From NCBI RefSeq assembly GCF_027409185.1, contig NC_084471.1, positions 7,098,535-7,162,534 of the forward strand: a DNA stretch of 64,000 nt, in the 5' to 3' direction. This document shows positions 23,662 to 35,290 of the stretch, piece by piece (position 1 is the stretch's first letter; each line of letters begins with the position of its first letter). This DNA comes from Cynocephalus volans. Taxonomy: Eukaryota > Chordata > Mammalia > Dermoptera > Cynocephalidae. Below the pieces are notes generated by a model. That model worked only from the letters and a program-made list of their open reading frames with translations. It was not told where the DNA came from and made no database searches. A program made the position numbers and the translations under genes.

Positions 23662-24653
23662 TAGCTCCAGCAAGAATAACAAAGTATATTCCCCCACATG
23701 ATCTGGAACGTCTCTGTGTTCTGCTCAGTTAATGCTGAGTGCTGAGTAAGTGGTGGACTAAGGTAATTTCCAGACTCATTCAAGAGAATGACTGGTTGTT
23801 TTATAGACGGCATGTTCATATTCTTGACCTAAAAGCATCCCCATTTGTGGGATAAGGTTGTTGGGTGGATAGTAACTTAATTTGAATATTCTTTGTTGGA
23901 AAGCTAAATAAACAACTGGAAAAACTGAAAGCAGGAGAGGTTTTTTCTTCTTATCATGAAAACTCAGTCTAATCATTAATTTGAGATGAAAAGGATCGTA
24001 AGTTATTTCTTAAACATAAAATGCTAAATATTTAAACTAAATATATAAACTGAATTTGAAAGATTTCTGACTTATATAGCTGAATTATTTTCATTGTTTA
24101 AAGACAATGCATTATAGTGAACAGAGACTTGTCTTTCTAGTAATATGGTAAGCCATGTATCATGAACAATTAAAATGCTGTATAAAGGGTAAAATGTAGA
24201 CATATATTTTAAACATTACTAAGCTGGCAAAAAAGTAAGGAATCCTCAGAGACCAAACATGAAGTGAAAGTTGGAATCTAGAGAAGTGAGTATTCTACAA
24301 AACCAGCTTTTGCCCTGAGGGTATTGGACAATTCCTGGTGAATTTGTGTGCTCAGTTTTGTTGGCTATTTGGAGTAAAGGAGACAAGAGACAAAACCCAG
24401 GGGGTGCCCAAGGTGGAAGAACCTAGCAGAGGACCATTGCTTATAAAGTTGGGACACCAACACCCTCATGTAAGTATGCAAATACAAACCTATATTACAG
24501 AAGGGCAGAACAAGGAAACCCACCTGTTTCAACACTGGTGTTGAACCAATAGGGGAAAAAATTGTAATTGCAAGTTGATTTTCAAGCAAGTCTGTGAATT
24601 AATGCTACCCGTGTGGTCTGAAAAGTCCCAGACGGACTAGGAATTTATTTAAA
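23662..24653. other. Unassigned intron sequence
   Basis: No exon or recognised repeat. AT-rich with scattered short open frames that I do not support. Confidence 0.4.
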
Positions 24654-24663
24654 AGTAGTCCTA

Positions 24664-26128
24664 CTGGGCAAAGACTTTATGAATAAGACCCCCAAAGCAC
24701 AGGCAACAAAAGAAAAAAATAAACAAATGGAATTATGTCAAACTAAAAGCTTCTGCACAGCAAAGGATACATTCTACAGAGTTAAAAGATAACCTACAGA
24801 ATGGGAGAAAATATTTGCAAACTATGCATCCAACAAGGGATTAATATCCAGAACATACAAGGAACTCAAACAACGTAACAGTAAAAAAGCAAATAGATTT
24901 AAAAATAGGGAAAGGAGCTGAATAGACATTTCTCAAAGGAAGACATACAAATGGGCAATAGGTACATGGAAAAATGCTCAACATCACTAATCATCAGGGA
25001 AATGCAAATCAAAACCACAGTGAGATATGATCTCACCCCAGTTAGACTGGCCATTATCAAAAAGACAGAGAATAAGAAAGCTGGAGAGGATGCAGAGAAA
25101 GGGGAACACTCCTACAGTGTCGGTGGGACTGTAACTAGTACAGCCATTATGGAAAACTGTTTGGAGGCTTCTCAAATAGCTACAGGTGGAAATACCATAT
25201 GATGTAGCAGTCCTGCCACTGGTCATGTACCCAATGGAATGGAAATCGTCATGCTGAAGGGAAACCTGCACTACAGTGTTTGTTGTTGCTCTGTTTACAA
25301 TAGCCAAGATATGGAACCAAACTAAATGTCCATCGATGGATGACTGGATAAGGAAAATAGGGTATATATACACCATGGAATACTACTCAGCCATAAAAAG
25401 AATGAAACTCTTCCATTCGCAGCACCATGGATGAACTCTCAGAAAATTATGTTAAGTAAAATAAGCCAGACACAGAAAGAGAAATACCACATGTTCTCAC
25501 TCCTAAGTGGGAGAGAAGGGAGGAAGGGAGGAAAGAAGGAAGGAAGGAAGGAAGGAAGGAAGGAAGGAAGGAAGGAAGGAAGGAAGGAAGGAAGGAAGGG
25601 AGGAAGGAAGGGAGGAAGGAAGGGAGGAAGGAAGGGAGGAAGGAAGGGAGGAAGGAAGGGAGGAAGTTAGGAAGGAAGAGAGGAAGGGAGGGAGGAAGGA
25701 GGGAGGGAGGGAGGAAGGGAGGGAGGGAGGGAGGAAGGGAGGGAGGGAGGGAGGGAAGGAAGGAAGGAAGGAAGGAAGGAAGGAAGGAAGGAAGGAAGGA
25801 AGGAAGGAAGGAAGGAAGGAAGGAAGGGAGGGAGGGAGGAAGGGAGGAAGGGAGGAAGGAAGACAATATGTTGAACTTTCAGAAAGAGAGAACAGAACTG
25901 TGGTTTGTGGAGGAGGGGGATGGGGCTTAGGGAGAAATTGGTTAATCAAAGGATGAGTACATTTTGACATTTTGTAATGACAAGTGTGCCAGTTGTTCTG
26001 ATTTGATCATCACATATTGTATAGAAGTACTGATGGTCAACTCTATGCCCCACCAATATGTATAATCAATTATGTTTCAATAAAAAATAAATTAAAAAAA
26101 AATAAAGGAACAGCAAAAAAAAAAAAAT
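24664..26128 (+). mobile_element. 5'-truncated sense L1 with TSD (lineage-young L1)
   Basis: Contains the ORF2 end from the region GGAATTATGTCAAACTAAAA through CACTAATCATCAGGGAAATG and GGAATACTACTCAGCCATAA, then a 3' UTR with an expanded purine array, ending CAATTATGTTTCAATAAAAA and an A-rich tail. A fragment of the ORF2 frame is open at 24951-25202 ([19 protein letters not shown]) before a frameshift. The 10-bp repeats AGTAGTCCTA (24654-24663 and 26129-26138) are identical. It cannot be active: it is 5' truncated and shifted. It lies in EFCAB6 intron 3 in the sense direction and includes an AATAAA signal near 26080. Confidence 0.9.
25511..25862. repeat. (GGAA)n / GGGA microsatellite inside L1 3' UTR
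   Basis: About 350 bp of almost pure purine: long runs of GGAA interleaved with GGGAGGAA and GGGAGGGA blocks. L1 3' UTRs normally carry a short G-rich polypurine tract at this place, so this looks like an expansion of that tract. It opens repetitive frames on both strands (Lys/Arg/Glu/Gly-rich on +, Leu/Pro/Ser-rich on -) that are not genes. Confidence 0.97.
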
Positions 26129-26642
26129 AGTAGTCCTAGACTGGGTGTGACATTTGTGGATGAAGATATCTTCAATCTGGCCCCTAAAGAATTCCCACAA
26201 AGTGCTAAGTAACATCAGATTACACACCCCAAAAATGTCTTAAAAATACATGAAGAGACAAGGAATGAGGACTGTAAACCAAAAGACACAATATCCAGTA
26301 GAATCGGATTTCCAAACACTTGAAATATTGGAAGTATCAGATATATAATCTAAAACTAGTGTTTTAATATGTTTAAAGAAATGACAGAATGGACTCAAAA
26401 CAATGGAACTTTGGTACTGAAAAATATAGTAATTGTAGATATAAAATTCAGTGGATGGGTGAAAACAGTGGATTAAACACAGCTGAAAAGAGCATTTGTG
26501 GTATAGAAGATAGATCTGGAGAAATAATCTAGAATGCAGCACAGGAAGACAAAGAGATATGAAATATGGAGGACAGGTGTAAGGGACATGGGAGATAGGA
26601 AGAGAAGACCTAATATAATTCTAACTGGATTTCCAGAAAAAT

Positions 26643-26850
26643 GCCTGTTTCAGTCTGTTTTGTGCTGCTGTAACAATACCTGAGACTGGGTAACTTATAA
26701 GAAGAGAAATCTATTTCTCATAGTTTTGGAGGCTTGGAAGTCCAAGATCAAGACACTGGCATCTGGTGAAGGCCTTCTTGTGCGTGCTCACGTGGATGAG
26801 GGCGGAAGGCAGGTGGTGGAAGGCAGGCAGCAGACGGTGCAAGGGCAAGC
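26643..26850 (-). repeat. MaLR-type LTR fragment, antisense
   Basis: TTTTGTGCTGCTGTAACAAT, CCTGAGACTGGGTAACTTAT and GGAAGTCCAAGATCAAGACA match the reversed 3' half of MST/THE1-like LTRs. It stops abruptly near 26850 and lacks the rest. Confidence 0.7.
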
Positions 26851-27089
26851 TGTGACCAACCGCCTCTGCCAAGCCCCCACCCCACCTCTATCTGTCTCTT
26901 CCAAAGAGGGGCTCTAAAGTGGTTTATAGATACACAGATAATACAAAATTTAAGAATAGTTAATAAGAAGAAGTAGATGGAGCCAAGGGGATGGTGTAGG
27001 TATACATTGATCATAAAGTCCTTTGCCAAGTGGCTAAAAGTGCCCCACAGGGTGGACTTGGAGCCACACAGTAGTCAGGACAAGGTGCA

Positions 27090-27470
27090 GCAGCAGAGGG
27101 GTTAAGAACTGGGTCCAATGCAAGACCATCTAGGTCTGAACCCGGTGCCTCTACTTGTTCACACATGACATTTACTCTCCTCGTCTATAAAGACCCTTGG
27201 TCTCCTCATCTGTAAAAACAATAATGACCCTTAACCCATAGACTTGCCGTGAAGTTTACATGAGATGAGCCTTGTTCAGGCTTGGCGCACAGTAAGTACT
27301 CATTACGTGTCAGCTATAGTGACAATTCCCACAGTCCCCTAGGAGGAGCAAATGTAGTTATATTTCATCTTACAGATGAGGAAATTGGGACATGGAGAAG
27401 CTAACTAATTTGCCCAAGTTCACGCTTCTGGCAGGTGGTAGTGCATGAGAAATACCCCGCACTTTAAAAT
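27090..27470. repeat. Two or three overlapping MIR fragments in opposite orientation
   Basis: 27090-27320 resembles sense MIR, with a repeated block CCTCGTCTATAAAGACC/CCTCATCTGTAAAAACA and the 3' part CACAGTAAGTACTCATTACG. 27340-27460 is antisense MIR (ACAGATGAGGAAATTGGGAC, TTGCCCAAGTTCACGC). This sits just upstream of EFCAB6 exon 4. Confidence 0.7.
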
Positions 27471-27573
27471 AGATTATTTGGAAAATGTTATAATTTTGAT
27501 CTGTGCAGGTCCAATGTAAACATTTATTTGGTTAAAACATTTTAACAAAGATTTTTTTTTTTTTATTTTTAAG

Positions 27574-27640
27574 GGGAGGTGAGAATGAAACGAATTTCTG
27601 CCGGACGTTAAAAGAGCTCGAAATCCAAGTAGGAGAAAAG
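27574..27640 (+). CDS. EFCAB6: EFCAB6 coding exon 4, 67-nt linker exon
   Basis: This very short exon follows a long polypyrimidine tract ending TTTTTAAG and stops at a GTAATA donor, which lacks the usual G at +5. It completes Arg145 and encodes residues 146-167. The stretch TLKELEIQVGEK (156-167) matches the family linker between EF pair 1 and EF pair 2. No EF loop is present. The small size, the off-consensus donor and the 20.6-kb downstream intron make it a candidate for skipping. Skipping would remove 67 nt and shift the frame. Identification depends on both the protein match and phase agreement with exons 3 and 5. Confidence 0.9.
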
Positions 27641-28960
27641 GTAATAGAAATCATTTAAGATGGTTCTCCCCCCACCCTTAGGCAACAACAATTGTTAGTG
27701 AAGGTAGATAATACAAAACGAGATGCTTGTCAGCTGAGTTCTCACATCGATGTCGTCTGACTGAATAGATCTTATAACAAGCCAGCATGAAAGCTCGTGT
27801 TGGGACGACTTGGACTGCCTCGGATGGCATCTCTTTTGATGAATGACACCAGCAGATGTCATGGAATGTTAATTACTTTTGTATTAACTTTAGATCATTA
27901 TTAGTAGGTCTGCCTTTTCCTTTCTTTTCTTTCTTTCTTTCTTTTTTTTTTTTTTCCTAAGACTGAGCAGGCTTTTCTTTGGAAAGAGAAAACGACTGCT
28001 TTGCAGCACTGAATGCCAATCAAGAGCAACATGGTAAAAATAACCAAACGCAAAGTGATGTATAGTTAAGACTTGAGTCATTTAGCCACAAAAGCTACTA
28101 CATGTGTTTAGAACAAGAGTGTGTAGCTTCACTCCTGTTTGCTGATTACAGTAACATATCACAGTGCACAGCTAGAGGGGAGGAGACGGCAGTGTCAGGC
28201 AGGGGTTGGAATCAGACTCCTCTTTAAAATGCATTTGAACCTGTCAGTTACATGAGCAGTTTGAGAATCATGGTTTAATTTACTTGATTCGATATGTTGG
28301 TTTCAAACGTGACAAATTTTCTTTCTTTTTTGAACTCTCTGAGACTTTCATACATTTCAAAATCAAAAATAGCCCGAGAGCCACAAAATGTCTCAGTTTC
28401 CCTGGCTTATACCATTAACACCAGAAAATTCTTAATGTGGTATTTTTTTTTTTTTTTTTTTTAGCATTATGTGTTCCTAAAAACCTAGTTCCCTGTAGTT
28501 GATATTAGTAGGAGCCCTGGTATAATTATCTGCTTTTTCTGTTGTGGTCCGTTTGTTATTCTGTGAGAAATACTGTGTAATATATTAGTATTTTTGGTGG
28601 TTTATGTTTTTTATGTGTCTCTTCATAAATTGTATTAATCATGGAATACTCCTGGGAAAGTCAACTGTTTATGACAATCATCATAGCAGCATAAATATTG
28701 TGTAGGTCAATAATGCAACATTACCGTTAGTATGGATATGGGAGTATGTGGGATTGTAAATTATTGAAAATAAGGCTATGATGAGTAGACCTAAAAGGGA
28801 ACTCCATTGCTATCCATTCTTTCATTTAAGTCCTTTTTCATCCCAGCCCCCTTCCATAGAAACCTTCCCTCTGAGTATGAGTGAGTTTAAACAATGCGGT
28901 TTTCATGCAACTGCCTGTGAGAGCAAGGTCAAGGTGAAAGGCTGGGGAGCAGATGATTGA
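27641..28960. other. Unassigned start of intron 4
   Basis: No gene recognised. It contains a CTTT-rich tract at 27915-27956 and a T-tract at 28442-28462. Neither has a visible TSD. Confidence 0.4.
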
Positions 28961-29099
28961 GATGATGCTAGACCTCAGCGTAGCACCAGGGTTTTCTCTG
29001 CTGTGGATTCCGGCCAGCAGAGACTGCACTCCTGATTCTACCTATAACCCTGACCTGGCCACGCAGATGGGATGGGACGAGACTGACCTAGGGGCCCAG

Positions 29100-29290
29100 T
29101 CAGACCTGGGTGTCTGTCTGGGGGCTCTGCAGTTTACCAACCAGGTGGCCTTAGACAAGTCCTTGTCGTTGGGTTTCTTTATCTGTCAGTGGGGATAACA
29201 GCACCCACCTTGAAGTGCTGTTATGTGGCTTAAAAATATCCAGGATAAAGCAACTGAACCACTTAACAAATGCCAGTGGTTATTATTATA
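29100..29290 (+). repeat. MIR fragment, sense
   Basis: TTCTTTATCTGTCAGTGGGG, ATAACAGCACCCACCTTGAA and CCACTTAACAAATGCCAGTG follow the MIR order. Confidence 0.7.
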
Positions 29291-30299
29291 CTTATTACTC
29301 CAGCTTCTTTTGAAGTACAGGTAGGAACACAAATGAATCTCTTCCCTTCTCAACACCTCCCCCAGCAATGAGCAGAAGCAACCAAACACTCCTCGACTGT
29401 TCGCTGTGTGCAGTAGCAGGTTTCCAGTTAAGACTCTGATCCTGCAAATGGTCACACGCTAATGCTGGAGACTGAAAAGAATAGCTAGGAGCTATTAAAG
29501 TAAGACTCTCTCCATTGTCATTGCAGGGTGATGGTTACAGTTTGGGAATGAAAGAATGCTAATTCTTTTGTCTTAAATATAAGTCCACATGGCTCATTCG
29601 AGCCAAAAAAGCATGCAAATGTCTCTGAATTTTGGGAGCCAGACTTTGCTAATGTATGTGTGGTCTAGCCTTCCCAAAGCAACAAATACTTGGCAGTTGG
29701 AATCCCAAACCGACTGAACCCCTGTGCCCGTATTTCCTAATTGTTTTCATCTGCAGTGAACTCTCCCTTCTTCATGGACGCTCTGACCCTCCAACATACG
29801 TTCACATTCATGCTCCTTGTCCAGTTGAACCCTTTGGCTCTCTGAGCCTCGTCTGCTCCGTCAGTCAAAGGAGAAGGCCAGATTGCATGACCTCAGGTGT
29901 CATCTCTGTCTTTGGTGACGGTGCTCCAGCTTCACGTGAAGAGGTGCTGTCTATTCCCATGGGGCCTGTGCATTTGGGGGAGGAGGAAGTAAGCCTGGGG
30001 TTCTCAGGGTGTTCTCTTCAGGCCCCACCTGGTCCTGGCTCTGGTTTAACCTGCATGTGGTTTCCACTTGCCAGCTGCTCCAAGTCCCGCCCGGCCCCTT
30101 GGCCCTTGCTTTTCATTTCAGTCACAAATATGCCCTGTGCTTTTGTGTGGCTCCTCTTCTGTGCCTTCGACTGGGCATCTCCTGGAATGCTACTGTGTTC
30201 TCTTGACTTCAGGATCTTTGCTCCCAAAGCCTCCTAGGAGGCAGAGGGATTTAGCGAGCATCGGGCACAATGGCCTGAAATCCAGCCTCTGCAACTTCC

Positions 30300-30470
30300 C
30301 TAGGGGTAAGAGCTGGGGCTTGGACAGGTTTCTCACTGTTCCGAGTTTCCTCATCTCTAAAGCAGAGACAGCAGAACCTGCCTATCAGGGTAGTTACAAG
30401 GATGAATGAGAATAAAATAGGTGAAGCCCCCAGCACAGTAGATGACCAGTAAAGGTTGGTCCGTTCCTCC
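30300..30470 (+). repeat. MIR fragment, sense
   Basis: TTTCCTCATCTCTAAAGCAG, GGTAGTTACAAGGATGAATG and CCCAGCACAGTAGATGACCA match the MIR 3' half. Confidence 0.7.
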
Positions 30471-31109
30471 ACTGGTTAGTGAAGCTGATTCTCCTTGTCA
30501 ATCACAACTAAAACCCTTCCTGTAGCAGGCTTTACCTGCCTCCAGGTGGTAGCCCTGCTGGTTCTCCCTGTGGGACACGCAAGACCTCAACTTAACTCGC
30601 TTAGACAATAGCAAACTTGTTATCTCACTTGAGAAGATGTCAGGAGGGAATGTGGGTCCAGGGTTGACTAACCCATCTCTGCGTATGGCATAACATACAG
30701 ACACGGATGTCAAATTTTCTCCAATTTGTTATTTCTTCCAATATGACTCTTTAAAATTGAGGGAAAGCTTCTCTCCATGTCTCGTAGTCCAGAATTATGC
30801 CCCACACCCAAACTGATCACTGGCAGTTGAATCTGTCACTGCAAGCAGCCTGGACCAGCCTTGGTCACCCCCGGGGTGCCGGCTGGATTCCCTTCCTTGA
30901 AGCGCATGGCCGACCAAGGACGGCAGATATCTGAACAGAGTGGAAAATAGAGGGTTTTGTGAAAAAGGGGAAAGCGGTAAAAGCGAATGGATTTGAGGAG
31001 GACAACCAACAGTGTCACCTCGCCACCTGCTGAAAGGCTCCCTCTAGCCTGGATGAGCCTTAATCTTCTGGACATTAATGTAATTTTTTGGATTTTTGCC
31101 ACCTCTGGT

Positions 31110-31370
31110 AACAATAATAACCAGCATGGACTGAGCACTTGCTAGGAGCTCTTCTACCTGATCTGCTGTATAAATCAGTCAGTTCCCAGGGGAACCCCAT
31201 GAGGCAGGTGCCACTGCTACCTCATATTGATAGAGGGGGAAACTGAGAACAGAGGCTAAACAATCTGACCAAGGGCACACCGCTGGTGGGTGGAGAAGCT
31301 GCAGTTCCAGCCTCAGCAGCCTGGCTCCAGAGTCCTTGCCTTAACCACCAGGCAACCCTGCCTCTCAGAG
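31110..31370 (-). repeat. MIR, antisense, near complete
   Basis: ATAATAACCAGCATGGACTG, GAGGGGGAAACTGAGAACAG and CACCGCTGGTGGGTGGAG through AGTCCTTGCCTTAACCACC reproduce reversed MIR from 3' end to 5' end. Confidence 0.8.
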
Positions 31371-31484
31371 GGACTCTTCAGGAAAGGTATTGATGCTTAC
31401 TTTGCATTCAGCAAATGTGACAGCTTGTCATGGCTGTAGGTAGGCCCACTCCATCACAAAGAGAAGTCCCATTCATCATTGCTG

Positions 31485-31858
31485 TACGTATTAGTCTTTT
31501 TTTTGTTGCTTGTAACAAAATACTTGTGAGTGATTTGTAAGAAAACAAAATTTGTTGCTTACAGTTTCAGAGGCTGGGAAGTCCAAAGTCCAGGGAACAC
31601 ATCTGGTGGGGGCGTTGGTGGTGGCGACAGGGATGCAGGGGTCTCGCATGGCAGAATGGTGGAGCAGAGAGACTAACCTCATCACTCTGCTTTTAAAGCC
31701 ACCCGAGCCGCTACCATTATTCCAAGAATGGATCAGTCCTCGCAATCTAATCACCTCTTCAAGGCTCCACCTTTCAATTATTGTTGGATTTCCCACCTCA
31801 ACAGTTGCAGTGGGTACTGAACCTCCATGGCTTTGGGGACCATTCAATCCACTGCTCT
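31485..31858 (-). repeat. MaLR-type LTR, antisense, solo
   Basis: Runs from TATTAGTC, through CAGAGGCTGGGAAGTCCAAA, AATCTAATCACCTCTTCAAG and CTCCACCTTTCAATTATTG, to CATTCAATCCACTGCTC. It is closely related to the LTRs at 44649 and 46702, sharing the short CTTTTAAAGCC and CCATTATTCC-type blocks. Confidence 0.75.
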
Positions 31859-31869
31859 GTACTGGAGAA

Positions 31870-33500
31870 TGGGGTTTTTGTTCCAACCACGCAGATCATC
31901 TTCCTGTTATGTAGCAATGATTTCGAAGGGCACTTGGGCGTTTTCTGCTCTTTCTCTCTCTGGCATCCTGCCCTGTCACATCCTTCCCGCCTCCTCAGTC
32001 TTGTGTGCCTCTGTGTGCTAGAGTGGTGACAGTGTCCGAGACCTGAGGCTTAGGTTCTTCACATTCTTTAGGTGAAGAATCTGCCAGGAGCAAAGGCACT
32101 AAAGCAAAGCCTCAGTGTGTCTCCAGGCTTATAGAGTTTTGGCCTTTCACTCTGTGTCATCACAGGTCAGTGCCCCACATGCAATGAAGGCAGAAGTGGC
32201 TCGTGAAGGAGGAAACGCCCCCTGCCACTGAGGGTGGCGGTGCTGTCAGCTATGTTCAGGGAGCAGCTGAGAGACAGGCAGCTGTTCTGACGATGTGAGA
32301 ACATAGTGTGTGCTTAGAAATGTCAAGACTCTTCTGTTCCCCACACACAAAAAACTATTCTTAACCGAAAACTAGAATTCAAGAATGTATAATTCAGTTG
32401 AAGAAGTATAGAAAGAGAAAAACAAAAACATCCAAAGCCCCAGGCTGTTTGCTCTTGTACCACATCACTACCCAAGTCCGGGAAATTTTCAGAAGAAAAA
32501 AAAGGCTCAAGAGCCTGGGCGCCATGATGTCAGAACATCTGGTCTACCCAGTCAGCTGTGACTAGTGTGTCTGTTGGACACTGAGTGATCCCACACAAGT
32601 TTTTATGGGATTACCCCGGTGCCTTGGAGTTGTATAGATGCAGCCTTAGTCGTTTCAGAAGCAATTAGTAATAATGGTGGGTACTAAGCTGCTTGCTTGC
32701 TCTGTAACATCCTCACAAAGAAGAGACAAAAGTGATAGGCAGATTCATTTTCTTAAATAGGTGAGTTTTCTTTAAAAATAAATTTGAAAATTACTGCTCA
32801 AGAAATAAAGGAACAGTTGTTAGTCAGGATCACAACCATTTCATAAACACACCTTAACACCACATTAGCATGAGTGAATAGACCTGAATGCAGTCTGTCT
32901 GCCTAATAAAAAGACTGAGTCAGACTCCAATGAGGCCATTTACTAAAACACACAAGCTCTGGCTAATTCCTAATATTCTCCTAATCCTACTTTCATCAGC
33001 TCTACTTTGGTGCACTTGGTATTAATTGCCTATTGTAGCAGGTATTTGAACACATCTCCTCTTTCATCTGAAGAAAATATTAGCATATCGCAGAGCTGTT
33101 GGGACAGATTGTATCTGAGGCACTTTTTCCTCTCTGCAGAAAAGCCTATCAATCATAACTGAATATAGTGATTAATAATGTCACAGCTTTTATTCATGTG
33201 TCTACGTGCAACTAAATGAAGGGTACCGCTTACATTTTGATCTAGAGAATCTCACACCACAAAATATCAGTTGCCGTTTTATAAAAAAATTATATTTGAA
33301 ATACTTCTACCCCAGGACCTATTTTTGGTTGCTCTATTATTAATTTACTAAAGCCTTCACGAAGAAACTATGGCAAAGATTCTGTTGTATCAGAATTTGC
33401 AATTATTTCAGACTAAGTTTATCTTTTTTTTTTTTTAATAACATCTTCCTGCATGTGGCAAATCAATAGTACAAACACAAGATTGTAGGGGTAACTGTTT
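31870..33500. other. Repeat-poor stretch of intron 4
   Basis: I recognise no transposon here apart from short A/T tracts. 32350-33420 is AT-rich, single-copy-looking sequence. No exon fits EFCAB6 because exons 4 and 5 are contiguous in the protein. Confidence 0.45.
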
Positions 33501-33504
33501 AAAA

Positions 33505-33760
33505 CAGTATGGTGCAGGGGAACAGTGTGGGGCTCTTGGACTTAGCTAGCCTGAGTGTGGGTCTGAGCACCAGCACTTACTCTCTGAGAGACCCAAGCAA
33601 GCTAGTCCCTCTTGAGACTGTTTCCTCACCTTTGAAATGTGGAAACAGTATTGCAAGGTTTCCCTGATATTGTTGGGTTCTATGTAAGAATCAATATAAA
33701 ATGAACTCACCGTAGTGCTAGGCCCATAGAAGTTACTTAGAAAATTAGGAGTTTGCATCT
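33505..33760 (+). repeat. MIR, sense, near complete
   Basis: GTGCAGGGGAACAGTGTGGG, GTGGGTCTGAGCACCAGCAC, GACTGTTTCCTCACCTTTGA and GTAGTGCTAGGCCCATAGAA follow the MIR order. Confidence 0.8.
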
Positions 33761-34079
33761 GGAGGACATAAGACGTGTGAATTCTTACGTGCAAAATCAA
33801 ATGACAGTATGCAGGCCTCTGTGGTTTAAAAGCTACAAAGGAGAAGGGTAAGTGGGCTCCATGCTGCTGGTGCCCACATTGCTACCTCCTTCTGGGGCCC
33901 CAGACTCATCAGTGTCCACAGGGCGAACATAACTTCCGACATTCCTCCTGCCCGTCCCCAGAAGCCTTTCCCCCACCCTGTGAGTAAATGGTTCCACCAC
34001 TCACCATTCATTCAAACAGAAACTGAGGACTAGTGCCCCTCCCACACCCAGTCCATTAGCAAGTCCTGTCTGCTGTATC

Positions 34080-34590
34080 CTGAAGTAGATCCCAAACCCG
34101 GCCACTGCTCTGCACCCCCACTGCCACCGTCATGGCCTAAGCCACCATCGTGTCTGGCCTGTGCTTTGTCAACGACTCCTTAGCTGGTTTTCCTAGTCCC
34201 TCTTTTGCCCCTTACAGTCTGTATTCTACACGACAGCCAGATTTGTCTGTTCAGAACATTAAGTCAGATCTCATCAGACCCCGCTGATGACGCTGCACCA
34301 TGGCATTTGGTTGCACACCGAGAAAACTTCAGTTAAACATCCTGGCTTATGGAGCTCTGCCTGAGAGCTCTCCAGAGAGACATTCCATCTAAAATTGTAT
34401 ATATTCCTTAACGCTAAGAACATTCTGGAATTTTGTTTGTCTGTTTGTCTGTGATTGGGATGTATGTTCCATGAGAGTGGGCACCTTCTTTCTCTGTCTT
34501 GCTCACTGCTGTAACTTTAGTGCCTTGAACAGTTCCTGGCACCTGATACACACTCAGTAAATACTTATTGAATGAATATATAAAGTTTTA
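34080..34590 (+). repeat. L2 fragment, sense, with 3' end
   Basis: GTCCCTCTTTTGCCCCTTAC, AGATCTCATCAGACCCCGC and the 3' end GTGCCTTGAACAGTTCCTGG to CACTCAGTAAATACTTATTG match L2. Confidence 0.75.
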
Positions 34591-35084
34591 TGGGTAAGTT
34601 CACATTACTCGGAATAACCAGGAAAAACTTGATGAGAAAGGTGAGGTTGGAGTTTGGGTTTAGATCGTGGAGAGGGTTTCAGTGCACACCGAGGATGGGG
34701 TAGAGGAGGGGTGGGGTAGCTTTCAGGATTGCAGCCTGGCATGAGAAAAGGACACTAGGTGAGGTGGGGGCAGTGGAGATGTGGCCGGGGCACAGTGAGG
34801 AGACAAACCCTGTGACTATTCTGTGAAGAGTTACATTTCTCAAGGTGGGTTGGGACAGAGCAATTTTGGAAGGTAGGCTGGAGAAGATATAGAAGTATTT
34901 GAATGCCAAGTTTTTAACCCTAGAGCATGGGGTGGGAAGAAGAGTGCATCAGGAGCTTCTGATAAGGGGCTTATGACATGGAAGATCCGCTGCCAGCAGT
35001 TCAATGGATAAACTTGCTGGAAGAGCAACTGGAGTCAGGGGTGTCCAGTAGCAGATCTTCGAAGTAATCGGTCACCCTCCTATC

Positions 35085-35290
35085 AGCAGCAGCAGCCTGC
35101 ATTTGTTGAGCACCTACTGGTACGTCGGGAACACCGTGTAGTTACCAGGGATACAAAGAAGATGAAGATCTGAGCCTTATCCTCCAGAAACAAAATTGAC
35201 TGGGGAACACAAGCATAAAGCAATACATTACAGTGATTTAAAATTTTGTTTATTGATTGGTATATCACCTTGATCAAGAGGATTTAGGGA
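35085..35290 (-). repeat. L2 3' end, antisense
   Basis: GCCTGCATTTGTTGAGCACC, CTACTGGTACGTCGGGAACA and CCTTATCCTCCAGAAACAAA are the reversed L2 terminus. Confidence 0.6.

Noticed and set aside
25447..25970. Open frames rich in KEGR or LPSF on the two strands
   Set aside because: Purely the translation of the GGAA microsatellite inside an L1 3' UTR.
29656..30237. 193-codon plus-strand open frame
   Set aside because: No family resemblance. It lies within EFCAB6 intron 4, between exons whose codons join directly.
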